The position numbers and the translations under genes are program-made. Below, piece after piece: positions 1 to 6,824 of a DNA stretch of 13,921 nt (position 1 is its first letter; the number at the start of each line of letters is the position of its first letter). The notes below the pieces were generated by a model. The model saw nothing but the letters and a program-made list of their open reading frames with translations. It ran no database searches and was not told the origin of the DNA. The stretch spans positions 1-13,921 of the forward strand of contig JALWML010000230.1 of NCBI GenBank assembly GCA_027083915.1, in the 5' to 3' direction. This DNA is from Lysobacterales bacterium (GTDB lineage: Bacteria > Pseudomonadota > Gammaproteobacteria > Xanthomonadales > Marinicellaceae).

Positions 1-456
1 GTCATGACAGGTGGTGGACCAGGTGTCATGGAGGCGGCTAACAAAGGAGCTTTTGATGAAGGAGCTGACAGTATCGGTCTTAACATTGACTTGCCATTTG
101 AGCAATTTCCAAATCCCTATATTACAGCAGGTTTGTGTTTTAGTTTTCGTTATTTTGCCTTAAGAAAATTACATTTTATGCACCGAGCACGCGCATTAGT
201 GGCTTTTCCAGGCGGTTTTGGTACATTTGATGAGTTGTTTGAAGCACTCACTGTTATTCAAACCAAAACAATCAAACCAATTCCCATTGTTTTAGTGGGT
301 AAACATTATTGGGAAAATGCCGTCAATTTTGAATTTTTATCCCAAGAAGGCGTTATCAATCCTGAAGACTTGGATTTATTTAAGATTGTCGAGACAGCCC
401 AACAAGCCTGGGATTATATTTTGGGTTGGTATCAGCACAGGAAATCTGAAATTTAA
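1..456 (+). CDS. LOG-family (TIGR00730-type) Rossmann-fold protein, 3' part
   Basis: This is the C-terminal 151 residues of a protein whose start lies left of the window; the frame is open from base 1 and ends at TAA 454-456. Two motifs place it in the LOG/lysine-decarboxylase-like family: GGGPGVMEAAN just after the left edge, and PGGFGTFDELFE, the PGGxGTxxE signature that binds the phosphoribosyl group. Characterised members hydrolyse nucleoside 5'-monophosphates (cytokinin-activating LOG enzymes, bacterial PpnN-type nucleosidases). The segment LNIDLPFEQFPNPY followed by FRYFALRKLHF is typical of a longer bacterial subgroup. Any cytokinin role is not implied; nucleotide recycling is the more likely job, by inference. 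Only 3 bases separate it from the MBOAT gene downstream, so the two are probably co-transcribed. Family assignment is firm, substrate is not. Confidence 0.9.
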   Translation, partial: VMTGGGPGVMEAANKGAFDEGADSIGLNIDLPFEQFPNPYITAGLCFSFRYFALRKLHFMHRARALVAFPGGFGTFDELFEALTVIQTKTIKPIPIVLVGKHYWENAVNFEFLSQEGVINPEDLDLFKIVETAQQAWDYILGWYQHRKSEI

Positions 457-459
457 TAG

Positions 460-1836
460 ATGTTATTCACTTCACCAACATTCCTCTTTGGTTTTTTGCC
501 AATTGTTCTTTTGTTGTATTATCTGCTTCCTAACAAAAGTAAAAATACTTTACTCTTGTTAGTGAGTTTGATTTTTTATGCTTGGGGTGAATTACAGTAT
601 GTATGGGTTTTAGTTGCTTCGATTATTTCAAATTATGTTTTTGGTCGATTTATTGATAAGAATCGTTCGCACTATTATTGGCTATTTATTGGTGTTGTTT
701 TTAATTTAGGTTTATTGTTTTATTTTAAATATTATGGTTTTGTCAGTAATAAACCTGACAGCATTCATTTACCTTTAGGTATTTCATTCTTCACTTTTCA
801 AGCCATTTCTTATTTAGTTGATGTCAAAAGACAAAAAGCAAAGGTGCAATTTAATATTCTAAATTTAGGCTTGTATATTTCCTTATTTCCTCAACTCATT
901 GCCGGGCCTATTGTGCGTTATAATACCATTGCAAAGCAAATAAAGCAGCGGATACACAATACACCATTATTTGTAGCAGGAATCGAACGATTTACTTATG
1001 GTTTAGCCAAAAAAGTTCTTATTGCCAATGCTCTGGGAGCTGTTGCTGATCCTATTTTTGCTTTAGATAATTCTCAGCTTAGTTTGTCCTTGTCTTGGTT
1101 AGCTATTGTTTGTTTTAGTCTACAAATATATTTTGATTTTTCAGCTTATTCTGATATGGCGATAGGATTAGGAAGAATGTTTGGATTTCAAATACAGGAA
1201 AATTTCAACTACCCATATATCGCCACTAGCATTCAGGATTTTTGGCGCCGTTGGCACATTTCATTATCAACTTGGTTCAAAGATTACCTGTATATTCCGC
1301 TAGGAGGTAATCGAAAGGGTACTCTGCGAACATATTTTAATTTATTGTTGGTATTTATTTTGTGTGGTTTTTGGCATGGAGCGAGTTGGAATTTTTTGGT
1401 TTGGGGTTTGTTGCATGGTTTGTTCTTAATTATTGAGCGTTTGGGTCTGGCAAAATTTTTACAGAAAATACCTCGCCTTTTTAGTCGCATATATACCTTG
1501 TTAGTGTTAATGGTTACTTGGGTATTTTTTAAAATTGAAAATTTAGCCGATGCATTGTTATTCCTGAAGAAGATGTTTTATATTAATCACGAATCTATCA
1601 CTGTATATTCCTACCATTATTTTATGAATAATTATTCCATTATTGCCCTTGTCACTGCATTGATTTTAGCTACGCCAATTGCCAAAAAATATGTAACTTA
1701 CTATCCAGACCAATTCTTTAAAGGCTCATTAATAGCTGTTAATATGCGGATGATTTTTATTGTGACATTGTTTTTTCTTTCTTTGATAGTGATATCGGCT
1801 GCCACGTATAACCCTTTTATTTATTTTAGGTTTTAA
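460..1836 (+). CDS. MBOAT-family O-acetyltransferase, AlgI-like
   Basis: A 458-residue polytopic inner-membrane protein of the MBOAT family, closest in pattern to AlgI, which passes acetyl groups from the cytoplasm to a periplasmic partner that acetylates a polysaccharide. Visible family blocks are LPLGISFFTFQAISY (105-119), FPQLIAGPIVRY (143-154), FWRRWHISLSTWF (261-273) and FWHGASWNF (304-312), which contains the expected catalytic His306. Hydrophobic segments recur throughout. Length is slightly below the usual AlgI size. The ATG at 460 follows TAA TAG closing the LOG gene; an AGGA at 439-442 is a distant, weak Shine-Dalgarno. The next gene, starting 2 bases after the stop, is the expected AlgJ/AlgX-type partner. 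No alginate polymerisation genes are visible, so the acetylated glycan (exopolysaccharide, O-antigen or peptidoglycan) is unknown and the symbol algI is not assigned. Confidence 0.9.
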   Translation: MLFTSPTFLFGFLPIVLLLYYLLPNKSKNTLLLLVSLIFYAWGELQYVWVLVASIISNYVFGRFIDKNRSHYYWLFIGVVFNLGLLFYFKYYGFVSNKPDSIHLPLGISFFTFQAISYLVDVKRQKAKVQFNILNLGLYISLFPQLIAGPIVRYNTIAKQIKQRIHNTPLFVAGIERFTYGLAKKVLIANALGAVADPIFALDNSQLSLSLSWLAIVCFSLQIYFDFSAYSDMAIGLGRMFGFQIQENFNYPYIATSIQDFWRRWHISLSTWFKDYLYIPLGGNRKGTLRTYFNLLLVFILCGFWHGASWNFLVWGLLHGLFLIIERLGLAKFLQKIPRLFSRIYTLLVLMVTWVFFKIENLADALLFLKKMFYINHESITVYSYHYFMNNYSIIALVTALILATPIAKKYVTYYPDQFFKGSLIAVNMRMIFIVTLFFLSLIVISAATYNPFIYFRF

Positions 1837-1838
1837 AG

Positions 1839-2936
1839 ATGGCACGTCAAAGAATACAAAATTATATCATATTGTCAACTTTTATCGCTTCAATTGCTCT
1901 GACAAGTATTTTTGGCATTGTCTTGCCAAAGAACCCAAATGAGGCGCTAGAAAAATACCGTATTTCTCAATTACCCAAAAAACCTGAAAATATTTCACAG
2001 TGGTTGAAATTTCCAAAAGAAATTAATACTTATTATGCCAATCATTTTGGTTTTCGGTTTCCATTATTGGCACTCTATCGCCATTTAAAGTTTGTACTAG
2101 GTGATGTGCCACTCAAAACTGCTCTTTTTGGCGATGAGCCTGGATGGATTTTTTATAAGAGCCAAACCGATGGTGATATTATTGGAGATTATAGAAACAT
2201 TAATAGCTTTTCTCCCAAACAATTACAAAGTATAGTCTCTAGACTTTTAGTCAAGCAAAAATATTTAGCGCAGCAAGGAGTGAAATTTTTATATGTTATT
2301 GCCCCATCAAAACATTATATTTATCCAGAATATCTGCCAGATTACATAAAACCATTAGAAAAAGAAAATAAAATTGAACAGTTGGTTAGTTAATTAAAAA
2401 AACACCCTGAAATTAATTTTGTTTATTTAGCACCATTTTTACGACAAGTGAAAAATCAACAATTGCTCTACTATAAAGGCGATACACACTGGAATTCTTT
2501 CGGAGCCAATATCGCCCAATATGAAATTGCAAAGAAAGTTAAACAGCTATTTCCCAATAAAATTAAACTTTTTATACTCAACAAAGAAGACTTTGTTACT
2601 GAGGATTATCAAGGTGACTTGGCTCAATACATGGGGCTTGGGGATTTTTTCATTGAAAAGCAATTTATCCCACAGCTTGATGATTGTAGCTCTAATTATT
2701 TACCAAAAAAGAAAAAATACAACCAAACATTTAGTACCAGATGTCGAGAGAAGGGTTTAAAATTATTGGTTTATAGAGATTCTTTCTTTAGTAGTTTGCA
2801 ACCATTTATTTCGACTTATTTTGCAGAGGCAAAATTTATCTGGAAATCCTTGAATTTATCCGAGTTAAAAAACCAACTGAAGCAATACCATCCAGATTTA
2901 GTTATAGAAGAAAAGATTGATCGATATATTAAGTAA
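1839..2936 (+). pseudogene. AlgJ/AlgX-like SGNH O-acetyltransferase, interrupted by an in-frame TAA
   Basis: One 365-codon frame with a single nonsense codon, TAA at 2391-2393 (codon 185). The reading frame is identical on both sides (1839-2393 and 2394-2936) and no other stop occurs, so this is not a frameshift. The first part has an N-terminal membrane anchor or signal segment (about residues 8-28), an AlgJ-type YYANHFGFRFPLL block and FLYVIAPSKHYIYPEYLP. The second part carries the likely catalytic residues: GDTHWNSFGA (Asp215, His217) and YRDSFF with a candidate nucleophile Ser315, matching the DxH plus Ser arrangement of AlgX/AlgJ. The truncated product therefore lacks the active site. 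Codon 185 was plausibly CAA (Gln). An internal GTG at 2448 could begin the second part, but no ribosome binding site is visible and it would have no export signal. Alternatives are sequencing error, recent pseudogenisation, or readthrough. Confidence 0.85.
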
Positions 2937-2938
2937 GG

Positions 2939-3586
2939 TTATTTTATTAATTTTTGCCCTGCTTTTTTTATCGTCTCTGCATCTACTTTGTTTGGAATAG
3001 TTATACCTTTAATAGCAGCTGGTCTTTGCGCAATGCGTTCAACCCAAGCATTGAGGTGAGGAAAATCTTTAATTTCAATCCCAGGCCAATAAGCAATATG
3101 TACCCATGACCAATTAGCAATATCAGCAATAGAGTAATCACCAGCTAAATAGTCGCGTGTTGCTAAATGTTTATCCATGACTCCAAAGAGTCGTTTGACT
3201 TCATTTTGGTATCTATCAATAACGACTTGAATTTTTTCTGGAAAATAACGCACGAAAACATTGGCCTGTCCCATCATTGGTCCAATACCTCCGACTTGAA
3301 ACATGAGCCATTGCAATACTTCATATTTATTCTCTTTTGGAAAAAAATGTTGGTATTTCTCTGCTAAATAAACCATGATTGCACCACTTTCAAAAATTAC
3401 ATTATTGTTATCGGTATCACGAATAACAGGAATCTTGCCATTTGGATTCATCGCTAAAAACTCTGGTGTTTTTTGTTCATCCTCGCTTAGGTTAACTGGC
3501 TTAACTTTATAGTCTATTCCTAATTCCTCAAGTAGTATTGAAATTTTCCATCCATTGGGTGTGGCTGCAGTATAGAGTTCAATCAC
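2939..3586 (-). CDS. yfcG: glutathione S-transferase family protein, YfcG-like
   Basis: A 215-residue cytosolic GST, the same length as E. coli YfcG. The thioredoxin-like N-terminal domain contains TPNGWK (9-14), GKIPVI with the cis-proline (50-55) and the glutathione-binding ESGAI (66-70). The all-helical C-terminal domain begins near residue 90 with WLMFQVGGIGPMMGQ (93-107), a pattern shared with the YfcG/YghU (Nu-class) group. E. coli YfcG reduces disulfides using glutathione and has little classical conjugating activity, so a thiol-disulfide role is inferred here. The start overlaps the end of def by 8 bases (3579-3586), which points to translational coupling. Its stop lies 2 bases from the end of the convergent acetyltransferase gene. 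Family is firm; the exact subclass and symbol are less certain. Confidence 0.88.
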   Translation of the reverse strand: MIELYTAATPNGWKISILLEELGIDYKVKPVNLSEDEQKTPEFLAMNPNGKIPVIRDTDNNNVIFESGAIMVYLAEKYQHFFPKENKYEVLQWLMFQVGGIGPMMGQANVFVRYFPEKIQVVIDRYQNEVKRLFGVMDKHLATRDYLAGDYSIADIANWSWVHIAYWPGIEIKDFPHLNAWVERIAQRPAAIKGITIPNKVDAETIKKAGQKLIK

Positions 3587-4082
3587 TATTTTGCGCCTCT
3601 TTCTCTAGTTTTTTCATTGCCATCTTTCGCTTTAATGGAGATAAGTGGTCCAAAAATACAATCCCTTTTAAGTGATCGATTTCATGCTGTATACAAACTG
3701 CCAAGAGTTCATCTGCTTGCAATTTTTTTTCTTCACCTTTTTCATTGAAATATTCAACCTCTACGGTGCTTGCTCTTTTGACATTTGCATAGATTCCAGG
3801 AACAGACAGGCAGCCTTCTTCGTGTATTTGTACACCGTCTTTTTTTATAATTTTGGGATTAACTAAACACAAGGGTTGATTTTTTTCTTCAGAAATATCA
3901 ATCACTACAAGTTGGATATGTTTATCAACTTGTGTGGCGGCTAAGCCGATTCCAGGTGCTTCATACATGGTTTCAAGCATGTCCTTTGCAAACTGCTGAA
4001 GTTTGTGATTAAATTCAGTGACAGGTTTTGCAATTGTTTTTAAACGTTTGTCAGGTAGTGTTAGTATGGTTAGTTTTGTCAT
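3579..4082 (-). CDS. def: peptide deformylase
   Basis: A 167-residue cytosolic metalloenzyme that removes the formyl group from the initiator methionine of nascent proteins. All three family motifs are intact: GIGLAATQ (44-51), EGCLS (89-93, metal ligand Cys91) and QHEIDH (132-137, ligands His133 and His137, catalytic Glu134). Length matches the E. coli enzyme. The start ATG is the complement of 4080-4082; there is no strong Shine-Dalgarno. It is divergent from the LysM gene, which with dprA and topA reproduces a common gammaproteobacterial arrangement. In that arrangement def is normally followed by fmt and rsmB; here it is followed, with an 8-base overlap, by a glutathione transferase gene. 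Confidence 0.97.
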   Translation of the reverse strand: MTKLTILTLPDKRLKTIAKPVTEFNHKLQQFAKDMLETMYEAPGIGLAATQVDKHIQLVVIDISEEKNQPLCLVNPKIIKKDGVQIHEEGCLSVPGIYANVKRASTVEVEYFNEKGEEKKLQADELLAVCIQHEIDHLKGIVFLDHLSPLKRKMAMKKLEKEAQNSD

Positions 4083-4109
4083 TGCATAAGTGTAATAATT
4101 AGTTGCTTC

Positions 4110-4137
4110 ATTATAATATTGGGCTTAATTTTTTAAA
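4110..4137 (-). promoter_or_regulatory. candidate sigma70 promoter for def
   Basis: Read on the minus strand, a perfect TATAAT -10 box (complement of 4110-4115) is preceded at a 16-base spacing by TTTAAA (complement of 4132-4137), a 4-of-6 match to the -35 consensus. Transcription would begin about 20 bases before the def start codon. In AT-rich DNA such matches occur by chance, so the position is only suggestive. Confidence 0.35.
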
Positions 4138-4171
4138 GACAATACTGTAATTTCTTCATTATTGCTTAAAA

Positions 4172-4205
4172 AATCTCGTTTTTTTCATAAAAATGCCACG
4201 AGATT
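4172..4205. repeat. inverted repeat in the def/lysM divergent intergenic region
   Basis: AATCTCG (4172-4178) is the exact reverse complement of CGAGATT (4199-4205). Inside the 20-base spacer, five T (4181-4185) can pair with five A (4189-4193) around CAT, leaving a small unpaired TGCCA. On the minus strand the stem is directly followed by a T-run; on the plus strand a T-run follows after four bases (4210-4215). It could be a weak bidirectional terminator, a cruciform-forming element or a regulator site. It lies between divergent promoters, where no terminator is needed. Confidence 0.5.
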
Positions 4206-4276
4206 CACGTTTTTTGGTTTATTTTAGGGTATAGTTTGTCTAAACTAATCACAATAAAATCAAGGATTTGTCGGAA

Positions 4277-5482
4277 ATGCTTAAAAAACTACATTTACTT
4301 TTAATTGCTGTATTTTTAATATCAGCATCTTCTCAAGCAGAGATTGAATTAAACCCTACGCACCCAGATACCTATACGGTTGTTAAGGGAGATACTTTAT
4401 GGGATATTTCTGCACGGTTTTTAAAATCGCCTTGGGTATGGCCAGAGGTTTGGCATGCAAACCCTCAAATTGAAAACCCACATTTAATTTATCCAGGTGA
4501 TGTTATTTCATTAATTTATGTTGATGGCAAACCTACATTACAAGTTAGTCGTGGTCACCCAACAATTAAGCTTTCGCCAAAAGGACGAAAGATAGATCAC
4601 CATACTGCAATACCGACCATACCCCTTGGAGATATTGAACCATTTTTAAGAAAACTCAGAATACTTTCTCAAGAAGATATTGACAATGCCCCTTATATTG
4701 TCTCCATAGAAGAGGGACATGTAAAGGGGTCAAAACCTAATTTAATTTATGTTAGAAACTTAAAAGCTAGACAAGGTGATGAATTTGCCATTGTGAGACC
4801 AACCGTCATTTACAGAGATATTCCTGTACATTATCCATGGGGTACTTCTGAATACAAAGATAGAAAAACCGAGTCTTTGCCTTGGAAAAAAACCAGCCCT
4901 TCTACAGGCAAAGCTTACATGACCAGGTTTTGGAAAAAATATATCGATAGAACTTACTGGAACAATGTTGATATTTTAGGTTATGAAGTGGCAGATATTG
5001 CAAAAGCTAAGGTGACGCGAGTTGGTGACAAAGATATTACAACGATGGGTGTTAGCGGCAATATTTTCGAAATCGACGAAGGTGATTTAATCATTCCCTT
5101 AAATGATGTAAGGTTTGATGCCTATTTCCAGCCGAAAGGTGCATCAATTAAAGATAATAATATTCGTATTGTTGCTTTAAACAACTCTAATTTTAGATCT
5201 GGTAAATTCCAAATTGTTGCTATAAGTCGAGGCTCTGTGGATGGTGTCGAGCATGGAGATGTTTTTGAGGTTTATCGACCAGAAAGAGTCATTCGTGATG
5301 AAGTAATGCACCCAAAAAATGACTTAAAAACATATCTCAGACCCTCCAAAGCGATGGTGACATTACCAGAAGAGTACTTGTCAAATATTATGGTTTTCAA
5401 AACTTTTGATCATATTTCATATGCATTAATTGTTTCTGGCAATCGACCAGTTAAGCTATTTGATTTTGCACGAGCGCCATAA
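4277..5482 (+). CDS. secreted LysM-domain protein next to dprA
   Basis: A 401-residue exported protein. The N-terminus is a typical signal peptide with a Lys-Lys-Leu start, a hydrophobic core and a likely cleavage after SSQA (about residue 21). One LysM peptidoglycan-binding domain follows (about 33-80), with YTVVKGDTLWDIS and a closing NPHLIYPGDVISL. The remaining 320 or so residues show no motif I recognise. I chose the ATG at 4277 because AAGGA at 4262-4266 sits 10 bases before it; the upstream in-frame TTG at 4268 would almost touch that site. A LysM gene between def and dprA is a common gammaproteobacterial arrangement, but its function is poorly defined; a cell-wall-associated envelope role is inferred. 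Transcription likely ends at the hairpin 20 bases downstream. Confidence 0.9.
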   Translation: MLKKLHLLLIAVFLISASSQAEIELNPTHPDTYTVVKGDTLWDISARFLKSPWVWPEVWHANPQIENPHLIYPGDVISLIYVDGKPTLQVSRGHPTIKLSPKGRKIDHHTAIPTIPLGDIEPFLRKLRILSQEDIDNAPYIVSIEEGHVKGSKPNLIYVRNLKARQGDEFAIVRPTVIYRDIPVHYPWGTSEYKDRKTESLPWKKTSPSTGKAYMTRFWKKYIDRTYWNNVDILGYEVADIAKAKVTRVGDKDITTMGVSGNIFEIDEGDLIIPLNDVRFDAYFQPKGASIKDNNIRIVALNNSNFRSGKFQIVAISRGSVDGVEHGDVFEVYRPERVIRDEVMHPKNDLKTYLRPSKAMVTLPEEYLSNIMVFKTFDHISYALIVSGNRPVKLFDFARAP

Positions 5483-5501
5483 TTTAAGCATACATAATAC
5501 T

Positions 5502-5530
5502 AAAAGGCTCATTTTTGTGAGCCTTTTTTA
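5502..5530 (+). terminator. Rho-independent terminator after the LysM gene
   Basis: A perfect 10-base-pair stem, AAAAGGCTCA (5502-5511) with TGAGCCTTTT (5518-5527), encloses a 6-base loop and runs into six T (5524-5529). It starts 20 bases after the LysM stop and separates that gene from dprA. Confidence 0.85.
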
Positions 5531-5572
5531 TTTTCACTATCAAAATAGGGTTTAAGTAAGGAGAAATAACAT

Positions 5573-6676
5573 ATGGATAACAATGATGCGTGGTTGTTAT
5601 TGAATAAAATCAAGGGACTTGGTATTGTAAAAATTAATAAATTACTTACCGTGCATGAATCAGCTGAAAATATTTTTAAACAAAAACACTTTCCTGACTA
5701 CATCAAATTAACCCAGGACACAAAAGAGGCGATACGAAAGGCTAATACTGATTTGATTCGCAAAGATTTAGAATGGCTTACAAAAGACAATAACCACATA
5801 TTGCCAATAACTCATGATTTGTATCCGCCGTTACTCAAAAAATCTGATTCGCCACCACCACTCTTATATATAACGGGGAACCCTAATACTTTGTTACAAC
5901 CACAGTTGGCGGTTGTTGGAAGCCGAAATGCTACATCAGTTGGTTTAAAGAATACTTATTCTTTTTGTTCATCTTTGGCAGCAAATGGTTTGACAATTAC
6001 TAGTGGCATGGCTCTGGGTGTGGATGGGACCGCACATAAGGCAGCTATTGAAGCACAAGGGATGACAATTGCTGTGATGGGGAACGGTTTGGATACCGTA
6101 TACCCCGCCAAGCATCGTGAACTTGCTCACTTAATAGCCCAAAATGGTGCGTTAGTTTCAGAGTTTAGTATTGGAACTAAACCACACCATTATAATTTTC
6201 CTCGAAGAAATCGAATTATTTGTGGCCTAAGCTTGGGTACATTGGTTATAGAGGCAGGTCTGCAAAGTGGCACTTTGATTACGGCAAGACAGACGATGGA
6301 AAATAACAGACCAGTGATGGCAATTCCAGGCTCTATTCACTCACCTCTTGCTAAAGGTTGTCACTTGCTCATCAAACAAGGTGCTAAACTTATCGAGTCA
6401 GCAAATGAAATTATTGAGGAATTAACACCACTTGCACATAGTTTGACAGAAGATTTATCAGGAAAAATTAAGGATATTGCTGCCAGAGAAAAAGAGATTG
6501 ATTCAGAGCATGAACACCAAAACATCTTAGATGCCATTGGTTATGAAGCCACCCCAATTAACCAAATAATTGAAAAAACAGGCCTTGAAATATCAGAACT
6601 ATCTTCTGTACTTTTGATTCTTGAATTAGAAGATAAAATTCAGACTCTTGCGGGAGCACAGTATATAAGAGTGTAA
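5573..6676 (+). CDS. dprA: DNA-processing protein DprA (Smf)
   Basis: A 367-residue cytosolic protein that binds incoming single-stranded DNA and loads RecA during natural transformation; it is also kept by many bacteria not known to be competent. The Rossmann-like core carries GSRNAT (116-121), SGMALGVDGTAH (144-155), VMGNGLDTVYP (168-178), FPRRNRII (209-216), EAGLQSGTLITA (227-238) and AIPGS (250-254). A C-terminal winged-helix domain (about 315-367, ending in QYIRV) matches the DprA/Smf C-terminal region. The length is normal and nothing appears disrupted. A strong AAGGAG (5558-5563) lies 9 bases before the ATG. The terminator just upstream means dprA probably has its own promoter within about 40 bases; I could not fix its position. 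The 148 bases after it separate it from topA. Confidence 0.96.
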   Translation: MDNNDAWLLLNKIKGLGIVKINKLLTVHESAENIFKQKHFPDYIKLTQDTKEAIRKANTDLIRKDLEWLTKDNNHILPITHDLYPPLLKKSDSPPPLLYITGNPNTLLQPQLAVVGSRNATSVGLKNTYSFCSSLAANGLTITSGMALGVDGTAHKAAIEAQGMTIAVMGNGLDTVYPAKHRELAHLIAQNGALVSEFSIGTKPHHYNFPRRNRIICGLSLGTLVIEAGLQSGTLITARQTMENNRPVMAIPGSIHSPLAKGCHLLIKQGAKLIESANEIIEELTPLAHSLTEDLSGKIKDIAAREKEIDSEHEHQNILDAIGYEATPINQIIEKTGLEISELSSVLLILELEDKIQTLAGAQYIRV

Positions 6677-6704
6677 AAAACACACTGAGAATAAAATATA
6701 AACC

Positions 6705-6731
6705 TTGAATAAAAGAACAAATTTAGATAAT
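6705..6731 (+). promoter_or_regulatory. candidate promoter upstream of topA
   Basis: TTGAAT (6705-6710) and GATAAT (6726-6731) form a plausible sigma70 pair with a short 15-base spacer (16 if the -35 is read as CTTGAA). It would give a leader of roughly 85 bases before the topA ATG. A second AT-rich possibility is TTTACA at 6764-6769 with a poor -10. The rest of the 148-base gap (6677-6824) holds nothing else I recognise. E. coli topA has several promoters controlled by supercoiling; nothing here proves the same. Confidence 0.3.
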
Positions 6732-6824
6732 GTGCATACAGAAAAAGTAATCTACGTTATTTTTTTACAAATTTATAGCTATTTTTTTAGTTTAAAAACA
6801 GCTCAATAGGCAACCAAATACACT

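Noticed and set aside
2396..2402. Slippage at the A7 run as the cause of the split acetyltransferase
   Set aside because: Both halves are in the same frame, so a gain or loss of one base in the run cannot explain the stop; a base substitution at 2391-2393 is simpler.
2448..2936. Independent gene beginning at GTG 2448
   Set aside because: It is in the same frame as the upstream part, holds the second half of one known domain, and has no visible ribosome binding site or signal peptide. Best read as the rest of an interrupted gene.
3167..3866. Plus-strand open frames opposite the GST and def genes
   Set aside because: They overlap well-supported minus-strand genes and show no family motif, so they are shadows.
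4268..4276. TTG start for the LysM protein at 4268
   Set aside because: AAGGA at 4262-4266 is too close to serve it but well spaced for the ATG at 4277, which also gives a better signal peptide.
6670..6686. AGTGT/ACACT hairpin at the end of dprA as a terminator
   Set aside because: The stem is only 5 base pairs and no T-run follows; it is not convincing.
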